A DNA stretch of 64,000 nt from Conchocele bisecta (Eukaryota > Mollusca > Bivalvia > Lucinida > Thyasiridae): NCBI GenBank assembly GCA_029237695.1, contig CM055272.1, positions 33,118,791 through 33,182,790 on the forward strand, given 5' to 3'. This document shows, in pieces, positions 23,096 through 33,426 of the stretch; the first letter of the stretch is position 1, and each line of letters begins with the position of its first letter. The notes under the pieces were generated by a model, which did no database searches, was not told the origin of the DNA, and saw only the letters and a program-made list of their open reading frames with translations. The position numbers were made by a program, and so were the translations under genes.

Positions 23096-23446
23096 GTGTT
23101 TATAATATTTCACCCCAATATCCAAGTGCTCTATATACTCATGAAAGGTGATATTCCTCCTGTAAATACACAAATATCAAATACATTTATTGGTATTCAG
23201 TCCATGAAAGCTTGCTTCGTTGACCTACATGTATATTCCAGTGCAGATCACTGTGACCAGACAATTGAAGCATGGAGAGACTACACTATTGAACATAGCT
23301 CTACATATCCTGGTTTGACCCAAGAAAATGATAAACACGTCATTCTATATTTAGCCAGCGAGTCTGGTTCCCAGTTTTCACTCAGCCCCAATGTCTGCAG
23401 TGTTATAAGCTGGGAATCAGCAAGGGAAGTTCAGAAAAGTGAATGA
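23096..23446 (+). CDS. Unassigned open frame, possible exon
   Basis: A 116-residue frame with no similarity I can name. Residues about 25-116 have a protein-like mix (VDLHVYSSADHCD, TIEAWRDYTIEH) and the codons are less AT-biased than the surroundings. A T-rich stretch ending ATTGGTATTCAG just before residue 37 could be a splice acceptor, in which case only the 3' part would be exon. There are no transmembrane or catalytic motifs, and it overlaps no repeat known to me in this window. It could equally be chance or an old pseudogene. Confidence 0.2.
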   Translation: MFIIFHPNIQVLYILMKGDIPPVNTQISNTFIGIQSMKACFVDLHVYSSADHCDQTIEAWRDYTIEHSSTYPGLTQENDKHVILYLASESGSQFSLSPNVCSVISWESAREVQKSE

Positions 23447-23850
23447 ACCGAGAGTATATGCAGAGCACACCTACAGATAAACATGTATTCAGTGAATATA
23501 CTTTGTCATGTTCATCGTGCAGAGAAAATATGTAACAGCTTTAGGAGGAGTTCATTTAAATTGTATCCGAGTTGGCGTGTACTGAACTTGTGTGTTTGCA
23601 TGTTTTGCATCGAAATAAGAACAATTAATACAAAAATAAGGAAAATACGTAACGACTTATCTAGAGTCAGAGTATTTTCTTTTGGTAGTTTCAACCTTAT
23701 ATCAATAGTAGCTGGTGTGTTACTATTATGCTTGCATATAATAGTTTTGGATGTGTTCCAAGTATTAATTATGTACACGCACGTTGTGGGTTTTTTAAGT
23801 TCATCAAATTTCAATCATAATTGATTTACTGTATTGATGGGGTTAGGGTT
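23447..23850. other. No recognisable feature
   Basis: Open on both strands but of hydrophobic, AT-driven composition. No repeat identified. Confidence 0.4.
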
Positions 23851-23892
23851 TTATGTCCAATCAGCAACAATATCGCATGTCTGATCTGGATC

Positions 23893-24168
23893 TATATGTG
23901 GCTGGAGAAATTGGGCTTAGGGGTTTTGTGTTCAGTGCAGACGCCCGTTTGGCTGTGACTGGCGAAATAGGGCTTTTGCGACCAGTGTAGATCCAGATCA
24001 GCCTGTGCATCCGCACAGGCTGATCAGGATCTACACTGTTCGCCATTCCATCAATGAAACACCCGTCATGCTTCTAACAAGGAATATACAGATCGTTATC
24101 AGGCTACAGCCGTGTGCTATTTGAACAGGAGCTACACTGGTCACAAATCCCATATGCCCCATTTCCCC
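23893..24168. mobile_element. MITE family I
   Basis: GTGTAGATCCAGATCAGCCT, then the GTGCATCCGCACAGGCTGAT palindrome and CTACACTGTTCGCCATTCC. Ends GGCTG.GACTGG and CCCCATTTCCCC. Confidence 0.8.
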
Positions 24169-24412
24169 ATTTTTTTGTGGAATTTATCGGGGTATAAACT
24201 TGGAAAAGCCATTTTCGCAATTGGCGATAAAAATAAACAATTGGCGATAAAAAAATACAATTTTCGGATTTTTTTTATTTTTTTTTTATTTTTTTTTTCG
24301 AAAATTGTATATTTTTATCGCCTTCCGGCCTTCGTCCAGTATTCCCGCGACTTTTCCAAGTTTATATCCCCGATAAATTCCACAAAAAGGCCATTCATTC
24401 CTTATAATACTT
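24169..24412. mobile_element. MITE family G
   Basis: TTTTGTGGAATTTATCGGGG to the complement CCCGATAAATTCCACAAAAA and GGCCATTCATTCC. The centre is A/T homopolymer-rich. Confidence 0.8.
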
Positions 24413-24504
24413 ACATTGTACTGTCATCACCAACATGACTATTACATATCCAATTCTTATTGCGGGATTGGGCACTGTGCCTCATCGAGATAAGCTCGGC
24501 TCTA

Positions 24505-25065
24505 CGGATGTATTTTACTGCTTCATCTGTCTTTGACATTTTCTGTATCCTAATACAGAAAATATGAAAGACCGATGAAGCAGTAAAAGTCATCCACATT
24601 GGCCGAGATTATATCGAAAATATGAAAGATAGATAACGTAGCAGAAGTCATCTGCATTGACCGAGATAATACAGAAACTATGAAAGACAGATGAAGTAGT
24701 AAAAGTAATCCGCATTGGCCGAGGTTATACATAAAATATGAAAGATAAATGAAGTAGTAAAAGGGATCTGCATTGGCCGAGGTTATACAGAAAATATGAA
24801 AGATAGATGAAGTAGTAAAAGGGATCTGCATTGCCCGAGGTTATACAGAAAATATGAAAGATAGATGAAGTCGTAAAAGAGATCCGCATTGGCTGAGATT
24901 GTACAGAAAATATGAAAGACAGATAAAGTAGTAAAAACCATCCGCATTGGCGGAGGTTATACAGTAAATATGAAGGACAGATGAAGTCGTAAAAGCCATC
25001 CGCATTGGCCGAGGTTATACAGTAAATATGAAAGACAGATGAAGTTAAGTAAAAGCCATTAGCGG
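24505..25065. repeat. 60 bp minisatellite, about nine units
   Basis: CAGAAAATATGAAAGA.AGAT recurs at about 60 bp steps (near 24556, 24616, 24672, 24731, 24789, 24849, 24905, 24965 and 25023). One inverted unit at 24505-24550 makes a hairpin at the left edge. Because 60 is a multiple of 3, long minus-strand frames stay open through it. They are not genes. Confidence 0.92.
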
Positions 25066-25138
25066 AGATGATCTCAGTTGCATCATGTCCAGAATCAATA
25101 CTGACCAGATTACAAGGTCCCCTTACATAGCCAGCAGC

Positions 25139-25490
25139 TAATACTGGCTGTGACAACTGGAGAAATGGGGTTTTATGGGTTTTACGACCAGTGTAGATCC
25201 AGATCAGCATCAGGGGCCCATTTCACTAAACTTCATAGACTAAAATGTTCGTAAGTGCAAAATTATGAAAGTCTGTAAATTTAACATTAACAAACTTTTC
25301 TTGAAAACAATTATTGGATTTACATTTATTGAGCATAGGCTGCATATGCAGCCTATGCTCAATAAATGTAAATCCATCAATTGAAATTTCCAGACGATTC
25401 TAAATTTGCACTTACAAACATTTTAGTCGTAAGAAGTTTAGTGACTGCACTGTTCGCCATTCCATCAATGGAACACCGTCTTGCTTCTAA
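25139..25490. mobile_element. MITE family I interrupted by family A
   Basis: GTGTAGATCCAGATCAGCAT (ends 25210) and CTGCACTGTTCGCCATTCC (from 25445) are the two sides of a family I palindrome, with a family A MITE between them. Confidence 0.8.
25211..25444. mobile_element. MITE family A, nested
   Basis: CAGGGGCCCATTTCACTAAA start and AAGAAGTTTAGTG end, with the GAGCATAGGCTGCATATGCA centre. Confidence 0.85.
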
Positions 25491-25654
25491 TTAACATTGC
25501 AAGAGCATAACAAATTGTGCCAGGTGTTGTGATTGATCAATGCAAAATGTAAATCAGTAAAAATGTAAATCAGGAAAAATGTAAATAAGCATCAGGTGTG
25601 ATCAGGGCAAGGACAGGAGGATGTGAAGAAACATGCAATATCACACGTACCTCG

Positions 25655-25903
25655 TTAACCCTTAGACCGCTACTCACAACAATTGCCGTATGCTGTTGCT
25701 TTTATAGTTGGCCTTATTTCTCAATAAAAACATGGTTTGACAGCACTTCAGAATCATTTCCAATGGAAATGATTCTGAAGTGTTGTCAAAGCATGTTGTA
25801 AATTATTCTAAAGTGCTGTAAAAGCATGTTTTTGATGATAAAAATGGAAAATAGAAAATAAACAGCGGAAGACAAAAAAAATAAGATAGCGGTCTAAGGG
25901 TTA
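25655..25903. mobile_element. MITE family B
   Basis: TTAACCCTTAGACCGCTACT to AGCGGTCTAAGGGTTA, complete. Confidence 0.92.
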
Positions 25904-26207
25904 CATGCTTTACATGTTAGTGGTGAAATAACAACCAAGAACTTGGGAGCATTTTGCTTATTTCTCTGTAAATGACTCCGGACTCGATTCTAAGACATAT
26001 TCATGATATTTACATGGTGAATTAATAAAACATTCAATGATTTTGTGTCTGCTATTTTTAACTATTTGCAGCCCACAAGATTCCCAATAAAATCCAGTTT
26101 ATGTGAATGGCTGAAATACAACGGATATACAAAAAATGCAAAATAATATTTTTTTTCAATAATATTAAATTTTATCAAACAGGGATCCAGATAAGCAATT
26201 AGTCAGA

Positions 26208-26393
26208 GCTCCATTTAAGGTGCGTAATTTGGAGGTAAATTTCTTATTTCTCCATCAAAAATGGCAAGTTGGGAGTGCTTTAGAATCGTCTCAATGAGAC
26301 GATTCTAAAGGACTCCCAACTTGCCATTTTTGATGAAGAAATAATAAAAATTCATCCCAAGTTGGTCAAATTACGCACCTTACCTGGCGCTCT
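26208..26393. mobile_element. MITE family D
   Basis: Core GAATCGTCTCAATGAGACGATTC, arms with GGCAAGTTGGGAGTGC, and end ACCTGGCGCTCTG. Confidence 0.9.
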
Positions 26394-26418
26394 GTTAGTA
26401 ATATTAACTATTGCTGTA

Positions 26419-26590
26419 TAATTCCAGCACAAAAATATTTACACAATTCCCTAACATTTGATTGGCTCGTATCAAGTCTCTGTCCAAAATTTATATCCCA
26501 GTAAACTCCCACGCCAAACTACTTTCCGTAACCATGAGGCGCAGTTAAAATAATTCTTAAGAAAAGGGAAAATATATACTAGCGGTCTAA
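26419..26590. mobile_element. MITE family G2, lone copy
   Basis: ATAATTCCAGCACAAAAATA, CAATTCCCTAACATTTGATT, TACTTTCCGTAACC and ATTCTTAAGAAAA. The right end is lost. Full copies at 36493-36690, 37193-37382 and 50766-50961. Confidence 0.8.
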
Positions 26591-26619
26591 ATGTAATCTA
26601 TCTCATGCTAAGTTAATGT

Positions 26620-26757
26620 AATTTGTAAGAGTAACACATATAACAAATAAATAATTATATACATATACATATAATAAAATATAAGCAAATAAAAAATACA
26701 TGTGCATGTATGTATGAAAAACGAAGATTCTAACTACGGCATTGATATATGTCAGTC
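26620..26757 (-). mobile_element. tRNA-derived SINE, copy 2 (degraded)
   Basis: The minus strand repeats TATCAATGCCGTAG.TAG, AATCTT.G.TTTTCATAC and the TTTGCTTATATTTTATTATA tail of 3598-3760. Its head runs directly into the ACGTCGG array. Confidence 0.6.
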
Positions 26758-26900
26758 CAACGTCGAAACCCCAACGTCGGATTACGACGTCGTACTGACG
26801 TTGTTTGCTAGTCGTAGTTCGTCACGACACAAACACAACGTCGGGTTGACGTCGGAATCAAACGCCGGATCAACATCCGTTTCCGATGTCGAATAGAAGT
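26755..26900. repeat. ACGTCGG/GACGTC motif array, copy 1
   Basis: CCAACGTCG, GTCGGATTACGACGTCGTAC and GGGTTGACGTCGGAAT occur on both strands. Same motif set as 29960-30243. Confidence 0.8.
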
Positions 26901-27824
26901 CTGGTCCAGGTCGTGATTGGTATACACTAAAAGAGGACTCACTGTCAGCAGATCTATCTCTACGTTAGCCTATAGATACGCCGATTTCCACACCAACTTA
27001 ATTCAGTTTAACCTTTATTTACGACATGTTTAGGCCTATGTAATTAATCATTTTATATCCTAGACGATTAATTTTGCGTATGTATTTACATGTAGGTTGG
27101 GCTGGGCGTACGTGAAATTTCATTAACGTCGCAGAATTCTAGGTCAAGATCCTCGTGCGCGCTCGGAGTGTTGACAACTGACATGCTTTATTAGCGTCCG
27201 TGTCAAATGCCACTGGACCTGGTTCCCGCGTTACTGCATAGCGGTAGCCACAGATACAGTAATACGCTGGTAAACAACCGACCTGACTAATTCGGAACTA
27301 TCTCGGATCTTTTCGCCAAAGCGGAGGTCTGGTTAATCTATAATGCTCCAATTGTGTTTAGGTTATCCCGCCATTTCCGTTTTCTCTTTGTGATTTTAAT
27401 TTGAAATTGGGGAAAGATCGATGTAATTTGAAGAACTTAACTTTCTTATGTAAGTATATTGATGCATGCGTGTCAGCTAACATGTTTTCAATAACATTTT
27501 TAATACAAAAATACATGACAACGCCGTGATCAGTTGATTCACGTTTCAATTCGTGAAATTATTTCGCCACGTCTCACTTCGCACATTCCTATTCATGTGT
27601 TGTTAATATATTGTCGCTATTCATCATTTACAAACTGTATCCATTATCATATAATTGTGCCTTTAATGGAGGTCTATGCGGTCGCGTTTTCTCAAAACTT
27701 GTAGGGACAGCTATAGTAATTATAGATTTTGTCATCGCTACATACTGACTTTGTGAAACTATTCACCTAAGATAAAGGCGCATATACTCAAAGTTTATTC
27801 CAATTGTACATCACACTGTACATG
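26901..27824. other. No recognisable feature
   Basis: Apparently unique sequence, locally GC-richer (27120-27300). No convincing reading frame and no shared repeat. Confidence 0.45.
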
Positions 27825-27825
27825 T

Positions 27826-28228
27826 ACGGAGCCACCCAGGGGACGTAGAATTCTTTTTTTTTTTGTTAATTTGTTCCCACGAAATAACAATTTGTTCCCT
27901 TAATTTAGCAATTCGTTACCACGAATTAACAATTTGTTCCCTCAATTTAACAATTCATTCCCACGAAATAACAATTTGTTACCACGGGAACGAATTGTTA
28001 ATTCGTGGGAACGAATTGTTCATTCCCTCAAATTAACAATTTGTTCCCTCAAATTAACAATTCGTTCCCACGATATAACAATTCGTTCCCACGAATTAAC
28101 AATTCGTTCCCGTGGGAACAAATTGTTATTTTGTGGGAACGAATTGTTAAATTGAGAGAACGCATTGTTATTTCGTGGGAACGAATTAATATAAAAAAAA
28201 TTCTACGTCCCCTGCGGGGCTCCGTAAA
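27826..28228. mobile_element. Family H element, array of GGAACGAATTGTT words
   Basis: Ends GGAGCCACCCAGGGGACGTA and, inverted, TACGTCCCCTGCGGGGCTCC. The interior is made of about 20 bp units such as GGGAACGAATTGTTAATT, first in one orientation and then in the other. Partial copies at 41388-41636 and 44492-44588. Confidence 0.85.
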
Positions 28229-28479
28229 AAGGAAGTATGCTAATTTATACACATATTTCTTGTTGGTGAAATTACTTTCTTACATGAGTGGCTATTTATA
28301 GAACGAATTTACTAGTTTCATAGGAAACGAGATTTGAAGCTGTAACGCTCATCGAACATATATTCGGTAGTGGTCTACAACATATACATTACATTAGGCC
28401 ATAAAAATAAGGACTTTGGCAGTCACGGGTGTGCAGAATGTGCAGCGGGAAAACGGCTTTTTTTAAATATATATAATTT

Positions 28480-28604
28480 GTTTGTGTTTGAGATGTTCGT
28501 GTGTGATTTTATTTCAAGTTGCCAGATGCATATTTGTGTGATTTTATTCATGCATATATGCATGTGGAAACTTGAAAAAACATCAGAGACGAACATCTCA
28601 AACA
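28480..28604. mobile_element. Imperfect foldback element
   Basis: TTGTTTGTGTTTGAGATGTT and AACATCTCAAACAAAAGG arms with a GATGCATA / TATATGCATG centre. Confidence 0.7.
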
Positions 28605-28613
28605 AAAGGAAAA

Positions 28614-28947
28614 TGTTATATAAAGTTACGATAAACTCTTTAGATGTGAAAAATCACAAGAGTTTTGTCAGACATGATTGGATTTAACATATTTTTCATG
28701 GTAGTGTTTTTTATTGATCATGTGGCGAAATTATAGTACACTTTTATTCTCCATGACGATAAAATGCTAGACACGCAGGAATTATCGTGGCGATATCTGA
28801 GAACCAAAGTACTTTTGATGGTCTAACGTATACTACATGTAGTGTATTATTATTATTAACCATTCAACCCTGGTTATCCTACCTTGTCTTTATCACACTA
28901 TTTTTGTACTATTCCATTTATGACAAAAGACAATTCTAGATGAATAA
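28614..28947. other. No recognisable feature
   Basis: AT-rich, no repeat or coding signal seen. Confidence 0.45.
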
Positions 28948-28949
28948 TA

Positions 28950-29013
28950 GTGGCAAATGCGGCAGATCCTGATGAGACGACGAGCCGTCTCCTCTGGATA
29001 TACATTGTTTGCA
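28950..29013. mobile_element. Family I' palindrome
   Basis: GATCCTGATGAGACGACGAG, then CCGTCTCCTCTGGAT. Confidence 0.65.
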
Positions 29014-29116
29014 CATGTTGGCTTTATGGAGGTATACATCATGTAAGGGCTAATACTTAAAGATATGCAAATATTTGTATGCTTTCATAATTGTGTTTTT
29101 TTTATGTATATTTCAG

Positions 29117-29591
29117 AAAACGCTAAGACATACACATATGAGAGCAACACAGAAATGGAAGAGATTGAAGCCGATCGATCTTCACAACGAGCCAATCTTA
29201 TCGAACAATGAATGTTTGAAATCACGCTGGCATCCTTGGATACACTGAAATACAGTATGGCCATGGAAATACGTAAAGCGCAGAACGAGATGAAGAAACG
29301 ATTGAAACGATTGAGACGATACAGAGACAGGCAGAGAGAAATTGTGAAAAGTAAACCGGATTCTAATAAGGATCCTCTCGAAGAACTGCTGAAGCGACTA
29401 ATGAAGCATGATGCTAAGATGAAAACAATCAGAAACAAGCTCGCCCCAAGACTTCGCCGGCGACGCTTCAGGATACGTACAATTCACGCATTCGTAGATC
29501 CGACGCGGACTCGGAACCCGAGGTGGAAGTGGACGATACGTTTATGGTTGACCATCGATGCACCAGTGGGGGCATTCGTATCCGTGGACAC
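29117..29591 (+). pseudogene. Broken exon of an unknown Lys/Arg-rich helical protein
   Basis: A pyrimidine-rich stretch ending TATATTTCAG (to 29116) looks like a splice acceptor. Reading on from it gives about 31 coding-like residues (ENAKTYTYESNTEMEEIE...). An in-frame TGA follows at 29209-29211, then the same frame continues for 80 residues of charged helix (MEIRKAQNEMKKRLKRL, LEELLKRLMKHDAKM) that look like a coiled coil. From about 29450 the coding character moves to a second frame (SDADSEPEVEVDDTFMVDH), which ends with TGA at 29589-29591. A CGA-to-TGA change and a one-base indel would explain both breaks. I do not recognise the protein. A MITE core follows immediately. It may instead be a real 3' exon that uses only one of these frames. 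Confidence 0.4.
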
Positions 29592-29611
29592 AGTTCCAGT
29601 TCTCCATGAAA

Positions 29612-29675
29612 AGATTACTTGACATTTCATTAGAATTGTCTCATGAGACAATTCTAATGAAATGCCTAGGTATGT
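29612..29675. mobile_element. MITE core fragment (C-like)
   Basis: CATTTCATTAGAATTGTCTC and GAGACAATTCTAATGAAATG form a hairpin without the family C arms. Confidence 0.75.
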
Positions 29676-29959
29676 TTTTATCGCGAAATGATCGAATAGT
29701 CAGCAATTTCCATCCGCATGATTGTCGTCTGCAGCAGGATAAGGTTTAAAGTGAACTAAGTCCCTGCTATATGATTCCATCGAGTAACGAATCGCACCAT
29801 ACATTTATGGCAAAAATATATGTGAAAGTATAATAAAATATATTTGCCAGCCAAAATATGTGTTTATTACTGACCAGGTACCAAACCAGGATATTGATTA
29901 GTTGATCCAGAGTGAAACTGCAGATCAAGTAATCAATGCAAAATAAAGTTTTCTAGACG

Positions 29960-30243
29960 ATACAACCCGACATTGAATTGATGTCAGAACCAGACGTTGG
30001 ATAAAGGTCGTTTTCTGACGTCGGATAGACGTTGGATTATAGTTGAAAATGAATGTTTTTTAGACGTCGGAATCCGACGTTGAAATGACGTCAGAATTAG
30101 ACGTCGGATCCCGACGTCGGATTCTGACGTCCGTTCGACGTCGGATTACGACGTCCGTTCGACGTCAGATTCTGACGTCTAAAAACTTTCGAACATAATC
30201 CGACGTCAGTCCGACGTCTATCTGACGTCGTGTGCCCACTGGG
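29960..30243. repeat. ACGTCGG/GACGTC motif array, copy 2
   Basis: At least twelve GACGTC or ACGTCGGA words in about 280 bp in both orientations, ending TCGTGTGCCCACTGGGA. There is no open frame of interest. Confidence 0.85.
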
Positions 30244-30246
30244 AAT

Positions 30247-30640
30247 GTTTGTTTGTTTGTTTATTGGTGTTTAACGGCCTATCAACAGCGAAGGTCATAT
30301 ATGGCAGGGCAAACGGGTTTGATCCCGCATTCAACCTGCTGCATTGTGGGGAAAACCACAAAATCAGAATGGAATATTTACATCAAGAAAAAATATATTC
30401 AGCCTTGAAATTAGAATAACCTGACCTGGTGACAGGTTCATACCACACCAAAGTCACTTGGCACCTTCCCCTAAAATAGGATTAGGAATAATCGTAATAC
30501 TCGCATAAGGGGTATAACCAGATTCAACTGTCACATACAAAATGCCAAACATGTATGTGAGGACCAAACCAAGTCTCCAGTTGGGATTCCATTAATGATG
30601 AACCCTGATCGTTAAATTACCCATCACATGCACCAACCTG
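30247..30640 (+). mobile_element. SINE-like family N, fullest copy
   Basis: GTTTGTTTGTTTATTGGTGT, GGCCTATCAACAGCGAAGGT, CCTGACCTGGTGACAGGTTC, AAAGTCACTTGGCACCTTCC and AAGGGGTATAACCAGATTCA. Its right half also occurs at 32812-32910 plus 33202-33260, and its left half at 15431 and 43527. Confidence 0.65.
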
Positions 30641-30649
30641 CTACGCACG

Positions 30650-30809
30650 TCAGGGGCGTAGCTAGGCCAATTTGAATCTGCAGGCCCGGTTGACGACTTC
30701 GAGCACAGTTGGTGCAAGTATGCTAGGGGGGTCTGGGAGTATGCCCCCACATACTCGAAAATTCTGCAGGCCCTGGCCTTCAGTGCCTTAATGCAGCTAC
30801 GCGCCTGCA
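30650..30809. mobile_element. GGGGCGTAGCTAGG-ended element
   Basis: CAGGGGCGTAGCTAGGCC and, inverted, GCAGCTACGCGCCTG bound it. Both flanks carry GCACGT, a possible target duplication. Looks like a short hAT-type element. Confidence 0.6.
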
Positions 30810-31022
30810 CGTTGCTGCAAATTGTACCACATGACTGATACATCGATTCCTGGTTATTTGGATAGATAATGAATTTCTATTTATCCTCACAATAAAACTT
30901 TGCCAAAATATGTTATGGTTCACTAAATAACGTGCTTACTTCCATGTTGCATTTTTAAATCATTTCAGTAGATGACCTTTATATTAGTTTCAGTCCATTC
31001 AAGAGATATATGTTTCTGTACA

Positions 31023-31338
31023 GTGCTCCAGATAAGTGGCGTATTTTACGTACTTATTTTAGCAGAATACGCATTGATTATCAAAAGTGGGAGTACAAAA
31101 TATTCACAGAAATGTGAAAATACGCATTGATTTTCAAATTGAGTAGTGTCAAAATACTGTTTGCTTTTTGCAGCTCAAACTAATAAGTCAATTTCGAAAT
31201 GTTTTATTTTTTTTATCATTTTTCCCTATTTAATTAATAAGGAAGAAAATCAACAATACATTTGGAAAAGTGAAATGTGTGTATTTGAAATCTGAGCGTA
31301 TAATACTCTTTAGATACCAAACTTATCTGGAGCTCTGT
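31023..31338. mobile_element. MITE family C'
   Basis: GTGCTCCAGATAAGTGGCGT to ACTTATCTGGAGCTCTG, with AGAATACGCATTGATTATCA. Confidence 0.8.
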
Positions 31339-31531
31339 CTGTAATTGCGTCGTTGTTTTATAACATAATCTTTATAATCCAATGATTAGTTAGATTTGAA
31401 CTTGAGGGCACAGTGACGTGCACTAGCTATTTCTACTGTCTGTTCCACGTTTTGCTGCCAACAAACTTTTGGCTATTAAACACATTAAATATCAGAAATA
31501 TCTAAAGGCAAGTACTTTTTCATCAATAACA

Positions 31532-32512
31532 ACTAGAACTATCACAGGAGTGATCATAATACCCCCACAAAGAATTTAACATTAGAAGAGTTTTATAGGT
31601 TTGAATAAAAATTTCATGATCATTATTTAATGCTGGCCTTAGAGATGTGTGACTTGACCTTTTACCTGCGTACATGGTCAATGAAAATGAGATAATCTGA
31701 AAACATTTGAAAATTCATTCATCAGTTATAGAGGATCTTACACGAGTAATGGATTAATATGATTTTGATTAAAAACTCTGTGCCGAGTTTGTCAAGAACG
31801 CAATGAATCAATTTAATAAAAATAGAAAAAATGGCTAAGTTAAAAGGATGATATTTTTGTAAAAAAAATATTTGTTCGGCATAAAAAGTGTGTATAGTTT
31901 CAGATCAATCCACTGAACGGTTTCAGAGGAGTTGTGTACACAAACTATGCAGTTTATCTGTCTGCCGCCTGCAATAGGTTTGACCTTTGACCTTCAACTG
32001 TGACGTAGGTGCATGGTTATAGATCGCGACACACCTTCTCATTCTGAGAAATATTTGTGCCAAGGCATTTGATAATCCATGCATCGGTGTAGAAGATATA
32101 GAGCGGAAGGGAATTTCAATAGGTTTGACCTTTGACCTTCAACTGTGACCTTGACCTTGGACGTAGGTGCGTGGTTATTGATCACGACACACCTTCTCAT
32201 CATGAGAAACATTTGTGCTAAGCCATTTGATAATCCATGAATCAGTGTAGAAGATATAGAGCGGAAGGGAATTTCGATAGGTTTGACCTTTGACCTTCAA
32301 CTGTGACCTTGACCTTGGACGTAGGTGCGTGGTTATTGATCGCGGCACACCTTCTCATCATGAGAAACATTTGTGCCAAGCCATTTGATAATCCATGCAT
32401 GGGTGTAGAAGACATAGAGCGGAAGGGAATTTCCAACAGACCGACAGACAGACCGACCGACAAGCTGACTCCTATATACCCCCTCAAACTTTGTTTGTGA
32501 GGGTATAAAAAA
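31532..32512 (+). mobile_element. Helentron-like element with 3' hairpin
   Basis: Starts ACTAGAACTATCACAGGAGT with subterminal AATACCCCCACAAAG. Carries one AAAAAATGGCTAAGTTAAAA unit (shared with 20874-21445) and three units of 146-160 bp (GGTTTGACCTTTGACCTTCA near 31976, 32122 and 32279). Then a GACAGACCGACCGAC microsatellite, CTATATA, and the hairpin ACCCCCTCAAAC / GTTTGTGAGGGT followed by ATAAAAAA. The 5' ACCCCCACAAA is nearly complementary to the 3' TTTGTGAGGGT. No coding capacity. Confidence 0.7.
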
Positions 32513-32760
32513 GTCACCCACCCCAAAAAAAAAATATTTTATAAAATTCCATCAGATATTGATTTTATTGCGAAAAAAACATTTTCCTATGGGAATTTAA
32601 CATGGGGCAAAAAGGAGGTAGAGGGACAATGAGGGTCGAAAAAAATAATAATTGGAAATTGACTACAAAACCTGACTCTAAGATTTTTTTCGCAATAATA
32701 TCAATATTTGATTGAATTTCTTCAAATATATTTTTTGGGAAGGGTGACTTTTTTTAAAAA
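32513..32760. repeat. Family P inverted repeat
   Basis: GGGTGACTTTTTT and its inverse at the left edge, TGATTTTATTGCGAAAAAA versus TTTTTTCGCAATAATATCAA, and GGGAATTTAACATGGGG inside. Related to 51850-52260. Confidence 0.65.
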
Positions 32761-32811
32761 CTACTTACAGTTAAATATTTTTCAGATTAAATGTGTTTGA
32801 TATCCAAAAGT

Positions 32812-33260
32812 ACGTCACTTGGTCCCTTCCACTCACATAAGGGGTATAACCAGATTCAACTGTCACATACAAAATGCCAAAGACGTATGTGGGGGCCAAA
32901 CCAGTAGCCGATTTCACCAACATTGCAAAGTATACTTATCTAGCAAAGTATACTTTGAGGAACAAATTTAAATTTTATGATAAATTTATTATTTTTTATT
33001 ATACTGAATTTATTACATTATCACAGCCATTTTGGCTGTGATAATGTAATAAATTCAGTATAATAATACTTTTAATCATCAAATATATGCAGTCGTTAGT
33101 TCTATATGAAACGATGCATTTCGGGAAAAATAAATGATTACTCCCTCAAAGAATACTTTGCTAGATAAGTATACTTTGCAATGTTGGTGAAATAGGCTAC
33201 AGGTCTCCGGTCGGAATTCCGGTAAGGATGAACGTTAAAGTAACCCATCGCCTTATCCCA
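32812..33260. mobile_element. Family N right half interrupted by MITE F
   Basis: AAGGGGTATAACCAGATTCA...GGGGGCCAAACCAG (to 32910) and GTCTCCGGTCGGAATTCCGG (from 33202) are contiguous in the copy at 30500-30600. MITE F fills the gap. Confidence 0.75.
32911..33201. mobile_element. MITE family F
   Basis: GTAGCCGATTTCACCAACAT to TGTTGGTGAAATAGGCTAC, AAAGTATACTT arms, and central hairpin TTATCACAGCCATTTTGGCT with its complement. Confidence 0.9.
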
Positions 33261-33426
33261 CCTGCCACCCACGGTGAATGGGTTTATTGTCCTGGCAACA
33301 GCTACGGTCATATAGAGACGGGACCACAGTTTAAAGTCTCATCCGACAGACCAGTGGAATGGAAATATTATGTAAGTATTTTCATAATAGGGTGAGGATT
33401 GAACTCATAATCACTGGTATGGCAGC

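Noticed and set aside
24550..25210. Minus-strand repeat protein (20-residue units)
   Set aside because: By-product of the 60 bp minisatellite, hydrophobic with no conserved start or codon bias.
28370..28687. 105-residue coding gene
   Set aside because: Covers a foldback element (28480-28604) with mirror frames on the other strand.
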